A DNA stretch of 28,797 nt, from assembly GCA_002869605.1 (NCBI GenBank), contig PKUI01000062.1, positions 1 to 28,797 on the forward strand, written 5' to 3'. The DNA is from Desulfuromonas sp. (GTDB lineage: Bacteria; Desulfobacterota; Desulfuromonadia; Desulfuromonadales; SZUA-401). A model generated the notes under the pieces. That model did no database searches, was not told the DNA's origin, and was given only the letters and a program-made list of their open reading frames with translations. A program made the translations under genes and the position numbers. Positions within the stretch are counted from its first letter, which is position 1; the number at the start of each line of letters is the position of its first letter. Below, in pieces: positions 22,661 to 28,797 of the stretch.

Positions 22661-23416
22661 ATGGACACACGACAACGCGCTATTCTCGTCGTAGACAACA
22701 ATCACACCTTCGTCATGTACCTCGGCCTGCTCCTGTGCCGTCTCGGTTTTAGCGTGTTTAACGCAGAGACCCCCACAGCAGCCCTTGAGCTGACCAGCTC
22801 ACAACAGATAGACGCCGTCATCTGTGAAGGGCGCACAGCGACCTTCGACGGGCTCAAACTGCTACACAGTCTGCGCAAGCAGGCGCACCTGTCGCGCATC
22901 CCGGTGATCGTCATCGCCACCAACGGCAGCCGCGCTGAAAGAACGATCTTCCTGGCAACCGGCGCCAACGACTTTCTGAGCAAACCGCTCCCCCCCTCCC
23001 AACTGCACCAGAGCCTGCATGAATTTGTCCGCTTCGAGACCGGAACCCGACGCTACCCGCGCATCCGGCTCAACCAACGGGTGCAGGTCGAGTCCAGCAG
23101 CGGCAGCCTGGAGCTCTACCTCACCAGCCTCTCCGAGGGCGGAGCCTTCATCCGCTGCGACACCCCCCTGCCAACCGGGGAGGAGGTAACCGTTTATTTT
23201 CCCACCCCGTGCGGCATGCTGCTGCCGTTGCGCGGGCATGTACTCTACAATCGACAGATGTTTCATACTCCGGAGTGTATTGAGCCTGGCTTCGCCATCC
23301 ACTTCCGCCCCCTGCCCGTGGCGCAGAAAAAAATTCTCAGCCAGTATATCGAGCACCTGCTTGCCGGGGATCTCGAGGCCTTTACGACACCGCAGGAATT
23401 TGCTCTTTACGCCTGA
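22661..23416 (+). CDS. receiver-PilZ protein with a degenerate receiver domain
   Basis: A 251-residue protein. The N-terminal receiver fold (about 6-122) has lost key residues: the acidic pair is D12-N13, the phospho-acceptor position is E56 (D-A-V-I-C-E-G-R), and F-L-S-K-P-L keeps the lysine. A PilZ domain (about 128-235) follows with the R-x-x-x-R element R-R-Y-P-R-I-R. The second c-di-GMP element reads S-L-S-E-G-G, with Ser where Asp/Asn is usual. I infer a c-di-GMP-linked adaptor whose receiver either mimics the phosphorylated state or is a docking module; ligand binding is uncertain. The ATG at 22661 has GGAGG 6 nt upstream, and an upstream in-frame ATG at 22628 lacks one. The sigma-54 promoter ties it to the secreted-protein units before it. 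Confidence 0.88.
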   Translation: MDTRQRAILVVDNNHTFVMYLGLLLCRLGFSVFNAETPTAALELTSSQQIDAVICEGRTATFDGLKLLHSLRKQAHLSRIPVIVIATNGSRAERTIFLATGANDFLSKPLPPSQLHQSLHEFVRFETGTRRYPRIRLNQRVQVESSSGSLELYLTSLSEGGAFIRCDTPLPTGEEVTVYFPTPCGMLLPLRGHVLYNRQMFHTPECIEPGFAIHFRPLPVAQKKILSQYIEHLLAGDLEAFTTPQEFALYA

Positions 23417-23509
23417 TATCGCTCCCTTTCATCTCGACGACTGGAGTTTTCCCTGCAGGCGTGTTAGAAAATGTTTTCTGCAGTTCTATCTGTCGCCGAG
23501 GAGAACACC

Positions 23510-24049
23510 ATGACCCATTACGCACTGACCGTCGTCGGCCGGGACCGCCCCGGGATTGTTTCGGAAGTTACAGAGATCCTCTACCAGCTCGGCTGCAACA
23601 TCGCCGACTCGAGTTGCTCGATTCTCGGTGGCCAGTTCGCCATGATCCTGATCCTCTCCCACCCCGAGCTTTCGAGCAAGGACGCGCTGAGCGAGGCCTT
23701 TGCACCGCTGGAGGAGCGCAACCTGTCGGTGCTGGTGCGCACCCTCAAACCGGGCGGAGAACAACGCCCCGACCTCTACGGTGAAATCTGCATGATCTCG
23801 GTCTACGGTGCCGACAAGCCGGGAATTGTGTTCCGCGTCGCCAAGATCCTCGGTGAGCATCAGATCAACATTACCGACCTCAACACCAAGCTGATCGGTA
23901 GCGCGGAGCGTCCGGTCTACGTGATGATGATCGAGGCCGTACTCCCCGAGAATAAAACCGTGGAAGAGATCGCATCGTGGATGAACCAGGTCAGGCAGGA
24001 GCTGGAAGTCGACATCTCGGTCCGCTCCATCACCCCGGTGGAGCTCTAA
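23510..24049 (+). CDS. tandem ACT-domain protein (GcvR-like)
   Basis: A 179-residue protein made of two ACT domains (about 1-80 and 92-172), each opening with the ligand-binding turn: G-R-D-R-P-G-I-V and G-A-D-K-P-G-I-V. This is the layout of GcvR-type regulators, which sense small molecules such as amino acids and have no DNA-binding domain. The start at 23510 has GAGGAG upstream and removes 13 N-terminal residues of a longer in-frame ORF. It lies 3 nt before def, so the two are co-transcribed. A partner protein is not evident. Confidence 0.9.
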   Translation: MTHYALTVVGRDRPGIVSEVTEILYQLGCNIADSSCSILGGQFAMILILSHPELSSKDALSEAFAPLEERNLSVLVRTLKPGGEQRPDLYGEICMISVYGADKPGIVFRVAKILGEHQINITDLNTKLIGSAERPVYVMMIEAVLPENKTVEEIASWMNQVRQELEVDISVRSITPVEL

Positions 24050-24052
24050 CCG

Positions 24053-24553
24053 ATGGCGGTTCAACCGATCCGGGTCTACCCCGACCCGATCCTCAAACAG
24101 GTCTGCGAAGCGATCGCCGGGCTCGACGAACAGGTCGACGACCTGGTGCAGGACCTGATCGATACCATGGTCGATTCGGGCCACTCGGTCGGCGTTGCGG
24201 CGCCGCAGATCGGCGTCTGCAAGCGGGTGGTGGTGGTCGACGTCTCACACAGCAAGCTCGGCGCCAAGCACAACCACGGCCTGCTGGTGATGATCAATCC
24301 CGAGATCATTGAACGGGAGGGGGAGAAGACCATGCGCGAGGGGTGCATGAGCGTGCCCGACTACACCGGTAACGTTTCGCGCGCCAAGCGGATCATGGTG
24401 CAGTTTCTCGATCGCGAAGGGCATGAGCGGGTGGTGCGCGCCAGGGACTTCGAAGCGGTCGCCATCCAGCACGAGCTCGACCACCTCGACGGGTTACTGT
24501 TTCTCGATCGCGTCTCCAGCCTCAAGACCGACGTCTTCCGCCGCAAGTCCTGA
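24053..24553 (+). CDS. def: peptide deformylase
   Basis: A 166-residue metallohydrolase that removes the formyl group from nascent proteins. All three motifs are present: G-V-A-A-P-Q-I-G (about 47-54), E-G-C-M-S with metal ligand C98, and Q-H-E-L-D-H with H140, E141 and H144. Length is typical for a type 1 enzyme (E. coli: 169). Its usual partner gene fmt is not seen; here it follows the ACT-domain gene by 3 nt and ends at a bidirectional terminator. Confidence 0.97.
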   Translation: MAVQPIRVYPDPILKQVCEAIAGLDEQVDDLVQDLIDTMVDSGHSVGVAAPQIGVCKRVVVVDVSHSKLGAKHNHGLLVMINPEIIEREGEKTMREGCMSVPDYTGNVSRAKRIMVQFLDREGHERVVRARDFEAVAIQHELDHLDGLLFLDRVSSLKTDVFRRKS

Positions 24554-24575
24554 ATCGGCACATCTTTTGTGAACG

Positions 24576-24610
24576 AAAAACGGCGGAGCCTTGGCTCCGC
24601 CGTTGGTTTT
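24576..24610. terminator. bidirectional terminator between def and the convergent lipoprotein gene
   Basis: A 12-bp perfect stem (24579-24590 with 24593-24604, AACGGCGGAGCC/GGCTCCGCCGTT). It has T-rich ends on both strands (TTGGTTTT on plus, TTTTTCG on minus), so it can stop both converging transcripts. Confidence 0.88.
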
Positions 24611-24633
24611 ACAGGATGATTTGAACGCTTTAC

Positions 24634-25203
24634 CTAGAGACGCTGTGCCAGATCGTTGACGACCTCGGTAACGCAGTTCTCGGCCAGGTTCCGCACCTGC
24701 ACCTCGATGATCGTCGACTGGCGGCTGGCGACATCATAAAACTCAAGCTGATACGTAATATCCATCAACACCCCACGTGTCGGCGCCACCGATTCGTGGC
24801 GTTCAAGCAGGGTGCCGAACAGGATCATGCGCGGCGCAGAGGCCATGCCGGCCTGCTGTTGCACCTCGGCGGCACTCATACCGCGCAGCTGCTGGGCACT
24901 CTTCTCGACATCATCGATGTCCGACTCAAACAGGTACTCGGTGCGAAACAGCCCCTGCTTTTCCAGGTGGGTCGCAAAGCTCGCGGCCTCTTCACCGCGG
25001 GCAACGTAAAAGGCCCGCTCGGTCTTGGCAAACGGCGCGTAAACCAGCAGGTCTCCGCCCTCTTTCAGTTTGGCCAAGTCCCCCTGCAGCACGGAAAACA
25101 ACTTGATGCCATCTCCGGCCTTGGTCATCTGCCCGTAAATCAGGCCGCAACCGGCCAGAGGGACGATCAGCAACAAAGCTAAAATCCACAACTTGGTCTT
25201 CAT
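24634..25203 (-). CDS. lipoprotein of unknown function
   Basis: A 189-residue lipoprotein with lipobox L-A-G-C (C19). The mature part is mixed alpha/beta without repeats or metal-binding motifs. It includes L-V-Y-A-P-F-A-K and I-L-F-G-T-L-L-E-R-H and ends with a conserved-looking V-V-N-D-L-A-Q-R-L helix. I do not recognise the family. It starts 1 nt after the stop of the dihaem mini-lipoprotein, with AAGGGA as ribosome binding site, so both are made together at the membrane. Confidence 0.82.
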   Translation of the reverse strand: MKTKLWILALLLIVPLAGCGLIYGQMTKAGDGIKLFSVLQGDLAKLKEGGDLLVYAPFAKTERAFYVARGEEAASFATHLEKQGLFRTEYLFESDIDDVEKSAQQLRGMSAAEVQQQAGMASAPRMILFGTLLERHESVAPTRGVLMDITYQLEFYDVASRQSTIIEVQVRNLAENCVTEVVNDLAQRL

Positions 25204-25204
25204 A

Positions 25205-25432
25205 TCAATTTCCCTTGGTTATCTTGTGGCATTGGAGGCAATCGTCGGAAGGAGCATGGCTGGGACGCTGACTCAGGTCATGACAGTCGAGACAGTCCTG
25301 GGGCGCGCGTGCTTCGCGATGCGCCTGCGTATCGGTCTGGCGGGGTGAATAGACCGGGATCCGGTTGACACACCCGACCACCATCGCCATCATCGTCACC
25401 ATCGCCACAACCACGAGCAAAATCTTTTTCAC
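25205..25432 (-). CDS. dihaem c-type cytochrome mini-lipoprotein
   Basis: A 75-residue protein. I start it at the GTG at 25432: GAGG lies 7 nt upstream and a lipoprotein signal begins at once (K-K, hydrophobic core, lipobox V-V-G-C with C21). A longer in-frame ORF from 25468 would put 12 residues before the signal. The mature part of about 55 residues carries two haem sites, C47-L-D-C-H51 and C65-L-Q-C-H69; H38 and H59 are candidates for the distal ligands. Such short dihaem lipoproteins could shuttle electrons in the periplasm. It is first in a two-gene unit with the lipoprotein at 24634-25203. Confidence 0.85.
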   Translation of the reverse strand: MKKILLVVVAMVTMMAMVVGCVNRIPVYSPRQTDTQAHREARAPQDCLDCHDLSQRPSHAPSDDCLQCHKITKGN

Positions 25433-25515
25433 GTTGAAACCTCGCTCGGTTAGAATAAAAGACGTCAAGATTAGACCAGCAAACTTTACTACATCACAGG
25501 GTCAACGCAATTGCC

Positions 25516-26010
25516 ATGAAAATAACTCTCATGTTTATTGTCTTACTCCTGCCGCTGTGGGGCTGTGCCCCCACACCGAGAATAGAGCTTTCGGACCTCC
25601 CCGGACCGCGGGGTGAGCTCTCTGTCGAGGTGTACGGCTTCCGTACTCTCAAGGGGGATGTGCTGCTGAGCCTGTTCCGCGAGGAGATCGGGTTCCCTGA
25701 GGATACCGGGCTGGCGCTGGTCAACCTCTCCCAGCCGGTTACCTCGGGACGGGTGCGCTTCGAGCTGCCGCCGCTGCCGTGGGGACGCTACAGCTACAGC
25801 ATCCTGCACGACGAGAACAACGACGGGAAGATGGACCAGAGTCTACTGGGAACGCCACAGGAGGGGTATGCCCTCTCCAACGGCCTCGAGGGTCACTTTT
25901 GGCAGCCTGACGCCGAAGCCGCGCTGTTCGAGATCGGCCCTGCCCCCCAACACCACGAGCTACGTATCCACTACTTCAAGCGTAAAGGCCAGGGCCCGTT
26001 CGGCAGGTAA
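25516..26010 (+). CDS. DUF2141-family lipoprotein
   Basis: A 164-residue lipoprotein (lipobox L-W-G-C, C17). The body fits DUF2141: a G-D-V-L-L-S-L-F strand, W-G-R-Y-S-Y-S-I-L-H-D-E-N-N-D-G-K-M-D with an EF-hand-like acidic loop, and G-T-P-Q-E-G-Y-A-L-S-N. The family is secreted and its function unknown; calcium binding by the D-E-N-N-D-G-K-M-D loop is plausible. No strong Shine-Dalgarno precedes the ATG at 25516. The gene diverges from the dihaem lipoprotein across about 80 nt, and its stop abuts the hemG stop. Confidence 0.85.
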   Translation: MKITLMFIVLLLPLWGCAPTPRIELSDLPGPRGELSVEVYGFRTLKGDVLLSLFREEIGFPEDTGLALVNLSQPVTSGRVRFELPPLPWGRYSYSILHDENNDGKMDQSLLGTPQEGYALSNGLEGHFWQPDAEAALFEIGPAPQHHELRIHYFKRKGQGPFGR

Positions 26011-27417
26011 TCAACGCTTGGCGAGGAAGGAGATCACCTTCTCGGCGGTCCGTTGCGCGGCCAGGGTACAGTCGTTGATGCCGACCCCGGCAAACGCGTT
26101 GCCGGTAATGAACATCCCCGGATATCCGGCAAGGCTCTCCTCGACGGAGACCACCCGTCGGGCGTGGCCGACGATGTACTGGGGAATCGCCCGTTCGTGG
26201 CGATAGATGCGCACGAAATCGGGAATGGCCGTAATCCCCATGATTTTTTCGAGATCGCCCTGAACCTTCTGCTGCACCTCGGCGTCACTCCAGCTAATCG
26301 CACCGACATTGGTCGCCCCACCCATCATCGAGCGCAGCATCACATGCCCCTCCGGGGCGCGCTGCGGGAAAATACTCGAATCCCACAGGGTGCCGAGCGT
26401 CGGACGTTTCTCACGCTTGGCATTCAGGTAACCAAAGCCCATCAGGTCATGGGCAATCTTGTCGCGCTGATAACCGAAACAGATCACGTTCATCGGCGCG
26501 TAGGGGATCTCCCGCAACAGCGCAGAGGTCTCCGGAGAAAGGGTGTGAAGCATCCCCGCCAGGGCATGAGCCGGTGCGGCACTGACCACCAGTTCGGCCT
26601 CCAACATACTGCCATCCTCGAGACTCAGCCGGTAACCACCTTCGACCTGGCGAATCTCCTGCACCCCGGCAGCAACCTTGACCTCTCCCTGCAGCCCTGC
26701 AGCCACCGCGTCGGTCAGCTCCTGGATCCCGCCACCGAAAGAGGTCAAAACGCCCCCCGGTCCGGCGGCGCTGGCGACGGCCTTGCCCGCCTTTTGCTCG
26801 GCACGTTTTTTTCTGGCCAGCTTGATCATCGCCTTGATCAGGCCGCCGTACTCCTGCTCCAGTTCGTAAATCCGCGCAAAGCAGCTTTTCAGGCTCATGG
26901 TTTCCGGATCACCGGCAAAGATACCCGACACCATCGGCCCGATCAATTTGTCGAGAGCCTCGGCGCCGAGGCGGCGACGGGCGAAATCGGCCAGGGTCTC
27001 ATCGACGCCATCGGTGCGCTTGGGAATGAACGGTTCCATCGCCAGGCGCATTTTCCCCGGCCAGCTGATCAGACCCGACTTGAGAAACGCGGGGCCGTTT
27101 TCCGGCAGCCGATGCAGGTTTCCGTCGGCGTAGATAAAGCGTTTGCGCGCGTTGTCGTTGGAACGCAGCAGCCGTTCGCGAACCGCCAGGCTGTCGCAGA
27201 GTTCTAGGGTCGAAGGCTTGCTGTCGAGGAAACCGTTGGGCCCCCACTCGCACAGGTACCCCTCCTCCTTGAGGCTGAGGATCTTGCCGCCGGTTCGCTC
27301 GCGGCGTTCGAGCACGACAACGTCAAGCTCAAGCTCGTGCGCGACCGAGAGCTGCTCAAGGGCGTAGGCGGTGGCCAAGCCGGAAATTCCGGCTCCGATA
27401 ACGACGACTCGGGTCAT
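26011..27417 (-). CDS. hemG: protoporphyrinogen oxidase (HemY type)
   Basis: A 468-residue FAD enzyme that oxidises protoporphyrinogen to protoporphyrin in haem synthesis, using O2 or another acceptor. The FAD-binding signature is V-V-I-G-A-G-I-S-G-L-A-T-A-Y-A-L-E (residues 4-20), with E-R-R-E-R-T-G-G-K-I about 30 residues on. W-G-P-N-G-F-L-D and the C-terminal G-Y-P-G-M-F-I-T-G-N-A-F-A-G-V-G-I-N-D-C complete the family pattern. AAGGAG is 6 nt upstream of the ATG. It follows the two-component genes on the same strand after 68 nt. The stop abuts that of the convergent DUF2141 gene with no spacer. Confidence 0.95.
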   Translation of the reverse strand: MTRVVVIGAGISGLATAYALEQLSVAHELELDVVVLERRERTGGKILSLKEEGYLCEWGPNGFLDSKPSTLELCDSLAVRERLLRSNDNARKRFIYADGNLHRLPENGPAFLKSGLISWPGKMRLAMEPFIPKRTDGVDETLADFARRRLGAEALDKLIGPMVSGIFAGDPETMSLKSCFARIYELEQEYGGLIKAMIKLARKKRAEQKAGKAVASAAGPGGVLTSFGGGIQELTDAVAAGLQGEVKVAAGVQEIRQVEGGYRLSLEDGSMLEAELVVSAAPAHALAGMLHTLSPETSALLREIPYAPMNVICFGYQRDKIAHDLMGFGYLNAKREKRPTLGTLWDSSIFPQRAPEGHVMLRSMMGGATNVGAISWSDAEVQQKVQGDLEKIMGITAIPDFVRIYRHERAIPQYIVGHARRVVSVEESLAGYPGMFITGNAFAGVGINDCTLAAQRTAEKVISFLAKR

Positions 27418-27485
27418 GGTGTTCTCCTTGGAAGGTCAATCGGGGGAGCGTTTGCATCTTAGCCGAGCGCCGCGGAAGGGTCAAC

Positions 27486-28199
27486 TCACTCAGCGGTATA
27501 CGTTTCCGGCTGGTAGCGATAGCCGACACCATGAACCGTAAGCAGATAACGTGGAGTCGCTGGAACCGGTTCGATCTTTTTGCGCAACTGGGCAATATGT
27601 TGATCGAGGGTGCGGGTGGTACCAAAGTAATCGACCCCCCATGCAGCATTCAGCAGCTCGTTACGGCTCATGACCTGGCCGGGATGTTCCGCCAGCACCT
27701 CGAGCAGTTTCATCTCGCGGGCCGTGAGGGAAAACCGCTTCCCAGCGAGTTCTCCCTCGAAGCAACGGCGATCAATCCGAGCATCCCCGAAGCAGAAGAG
27801 TGCCGGGGCCTCAACCGCATCACCCGCCGCGTCGCTACGTCGCAACGCTGCCGCGATGCGCGCCCTGAGCTCATGCACCCCGAACGGCTTGGTGATGTAG
27901 TCATCGGCACCGAGCTCAAGGCCCAGCACCTTGTCGATCTCTTCCCCCTTGGCGGTGAGCATCAAAATCGGCACCAGGCGGTTTTCCTGACGCAGCTTGC
28001 GGCAGACATCGTAACCGTTGACCTCGGGCATCATCACGTCGAGTAGCACCAGATCGGGCCGATGTTCTGCGAACATCTCGAGAGCCTCGGCACCGTTGCC
28101 TGCGGCAACAACCCGGTACCCTTCCGCCTCGAGAGTGTCGATCAGCCCCTCGCGTAGGTTCTTATCATCCTCGGCGATCAACAGCGTCTTACGCTTCAT
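27486..28199 (-). CDS. OmpR/PhoB-family response regulator
   Basis: A 237-residue regulator. The receiver (about 5-120) has the acidic triad E10-D11-D12 and phospho-acceptor D54 in V-L-L-D-V-M-M-P, and keeps T-A-K and T-K-P-F. The winged-helix output domain (about 135-232) has L-T-A-R-E-M-K-L-L-E and G-V-G-Y-R-Y. I start it at 28199 (AGGGGGA upstream) rather than at the longer in-frame ORF. It overlaps the kinase stop by 11 nt, so the pair is coupled. The signal and targets are not evident. Confidence 0.95.
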   Translation of the reverse strand: MKRKTLLIAEDDKNLREGLIDTLEAEGYRVVAAGNGAEALEMFAEHRPDLVLLDVMMPEVNGYDVCRKLRQENRLVPILMLTAKGEEIDKVLGLELGADDYITKPFGVHELRARIAAALRRSDAAGDAVEAPALFCFGDARIDRRCFEGELAGKRFSLTAREMKLLEVLAEHPGQVMSRNELLNAAWGVDYFGTTRTLDQHIAQLRKKIEPVPATPRYLLTVHGVGYRYQPETYTAE

Positions 28200-28797
28200 G
28201 AGGTTCCCCCTTATCGGGTAATTCGATTTCAAAGCAGCTGCCCTGAGGCTGAGCCAGGAAACGCAACTCCCCCCCCAGGTCGCGCATCAGCTGCCGGGAG
28301 ATGGTCAGCCCGAGCCCGCTTCCGGGGTGACGAGCGGTCAGGGAGTCGTCGACCCGGTGGAACTTGTCAAATATCTTCTCCCACTGACCCTCCGGCACCC
28401 CTGCGCCCCGGTCACACACGCGAAGGGTCACTACCGGCCCACTGCGTGCCGTCAGGACTTGGAGATAGTGCCCTTCCGCGGCATACTTGAGCGCGTTATC
28501 GAGCAGGTTGAGCAGCGTCTGCTCAAGCGCGTCGCGGTCGGTGCTCACCACCAGCGGCTCATCACTGAGCTGCAGGTCGATCTGCATGCCGGACTCGACC
28601 AACCTCTGCTGCTGGCGCGCCATGACATCTCGCACCAGCTGGTTAAGATCACAGGCCTGACGTTGATACTGTTTGCGCCCCTGCTCAATCCGCCCGAAAT
28701 CGAGCACATTGTTCACCAACCGGGTGAGGCGCTGAGCTTCACTGTTGATGACCTCGAGGTAGCGCCTGCTCCGCTGATCGGCGGGAGCATGTTCACC
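28189..28797 (-). CDS. sensor histidine kinase, C-terminal part only
   Basis: The frame is open to the right edge; about 202 residues are visible. They begin within the dimerisation helices (R-R-Y-L-E-V-I-N-S-E-A-Q-R-L-T-R-L-V-N-N). The H-box with the phosphorylated His lies just outside. The ATPase domain has the N box (L-L-N-L-L-D-N-A-L-K-Y), G1 (D-R-G-A-G-V-P), F box (F-D-K-F-H-R-V) and G2 (G-S-G-L-G-L-T-I). Its sensing part is not in the window. It is the cognate kinase of the overlapping OmpR-type regulator. Confidence 0.92.
   Translation of the reverse strand, partial: GEHAPADQRSRRYLEVINSEAQRLTRLVNNVLDFGRIEQGRKQYQRQACDLNQLVRDVMARQQQRLVESGMQIDLQLSDEPLVVSTDRDALEQTLLNLLDNALKYAAEGHYLQVLTARSGPVVTLRVCDRGAGVPEGQWEKIFDKFHRVDDSLTARHPGSGLGLTISRQLMRDLGGELRFLAQPQGSCFEIELPDKGEPHEA

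Noticed and set aside
26053..27207. 384-codon plus-strand ORF opposite hemG
   Set aside because: It is antisense to a full-length FAD enzyme with a good start; no recognisable domain.

Overview
This window (about 60% GC in its genes) looks like a chromosome segment of a Desulfuromonadales/Geobacter-type bacterium. The reasons are the sigma-54-rich regulation, many response regulators, c-type haem (CxxCH) proteins next to a full haem-copper oxidase operon, a HemY-type protoporphyrinogen oxidase, an EF-P plus EpmA/EpmB lysylation set and 'choice-of-anchor F'-like secreted proteins. The species assignment is an inference from gene content. I see no insertion sequence, CRISPR array, tRNA or rRNA.

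Layout. 1-3203 (+): the 3' end of malQ, an OB-fold lipoprotein with a strong terminator, a membrane-anchored metallophosphoesterase and an outer-membrane-type protein. 3182-7960 (-): uvrC, a rubredoxin/ferritin-like protein, epmA, efp and a NarL-type response regulator. 7961-8513: a gene-free stretch with an orphan terminator that may end a small RNA. 8514-10224 (+): the EF-P paralogue efpL/yeiP, a single-domain response regulator and a small AT-richer membrane ORF. 10370-12504 (-): a tightly overlapping operon slyX - rhodanese - MauE/DoxX-like - epmB. 12646-18090 (+): a cytochrome oxidase operon sco - coxA - coxC - coxD - coxB - ctaB, in which CoxB carries two tandem cytochrome c domains and CoxA has the A2-type Tyr-Ser in place of the D-channel glutamate.

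18091-23416 (+) is the most unusual part. Two paralogous secreted proteins (the first broken by a 1-nt frameshift), a small secreted protein with a His/Asp/Glu tail, and a degenerate receiver-PilZ protein occupy it. Three sigma-54 (-24/-12) promoters drive it, two of them preceded by long AT-rich regions and followed by leaders of about 160 nt. Both long leaders carry a related TCATTT/AAATGA palindrome beside the ribosome binding site. I infer a nutrient- or surface-responsive regulon for extracellular proteins, possibly linked to c-di-GMP.

23510-24553 (+): a tandem ACT-domain regulator and peptide deformylase, ending at a bidirectional terminator. 24634-25432 (-): a dihaem mini-lipoprotein and a second lipoprotein. 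25516-26010 (+): a DUF2141 lipoprotein. 26011-28797 (-): hemG, an OmpR-type response regulator and the 3' end of its histidine kinase.

Shared themes are EF-P-dependent translation (EF-P, EfpL, EpmA and an EpmB-like enzyme within 5 kb) and aerobic respiration with its haem supply (Sco, CoxA-D, CtaB, HemG).
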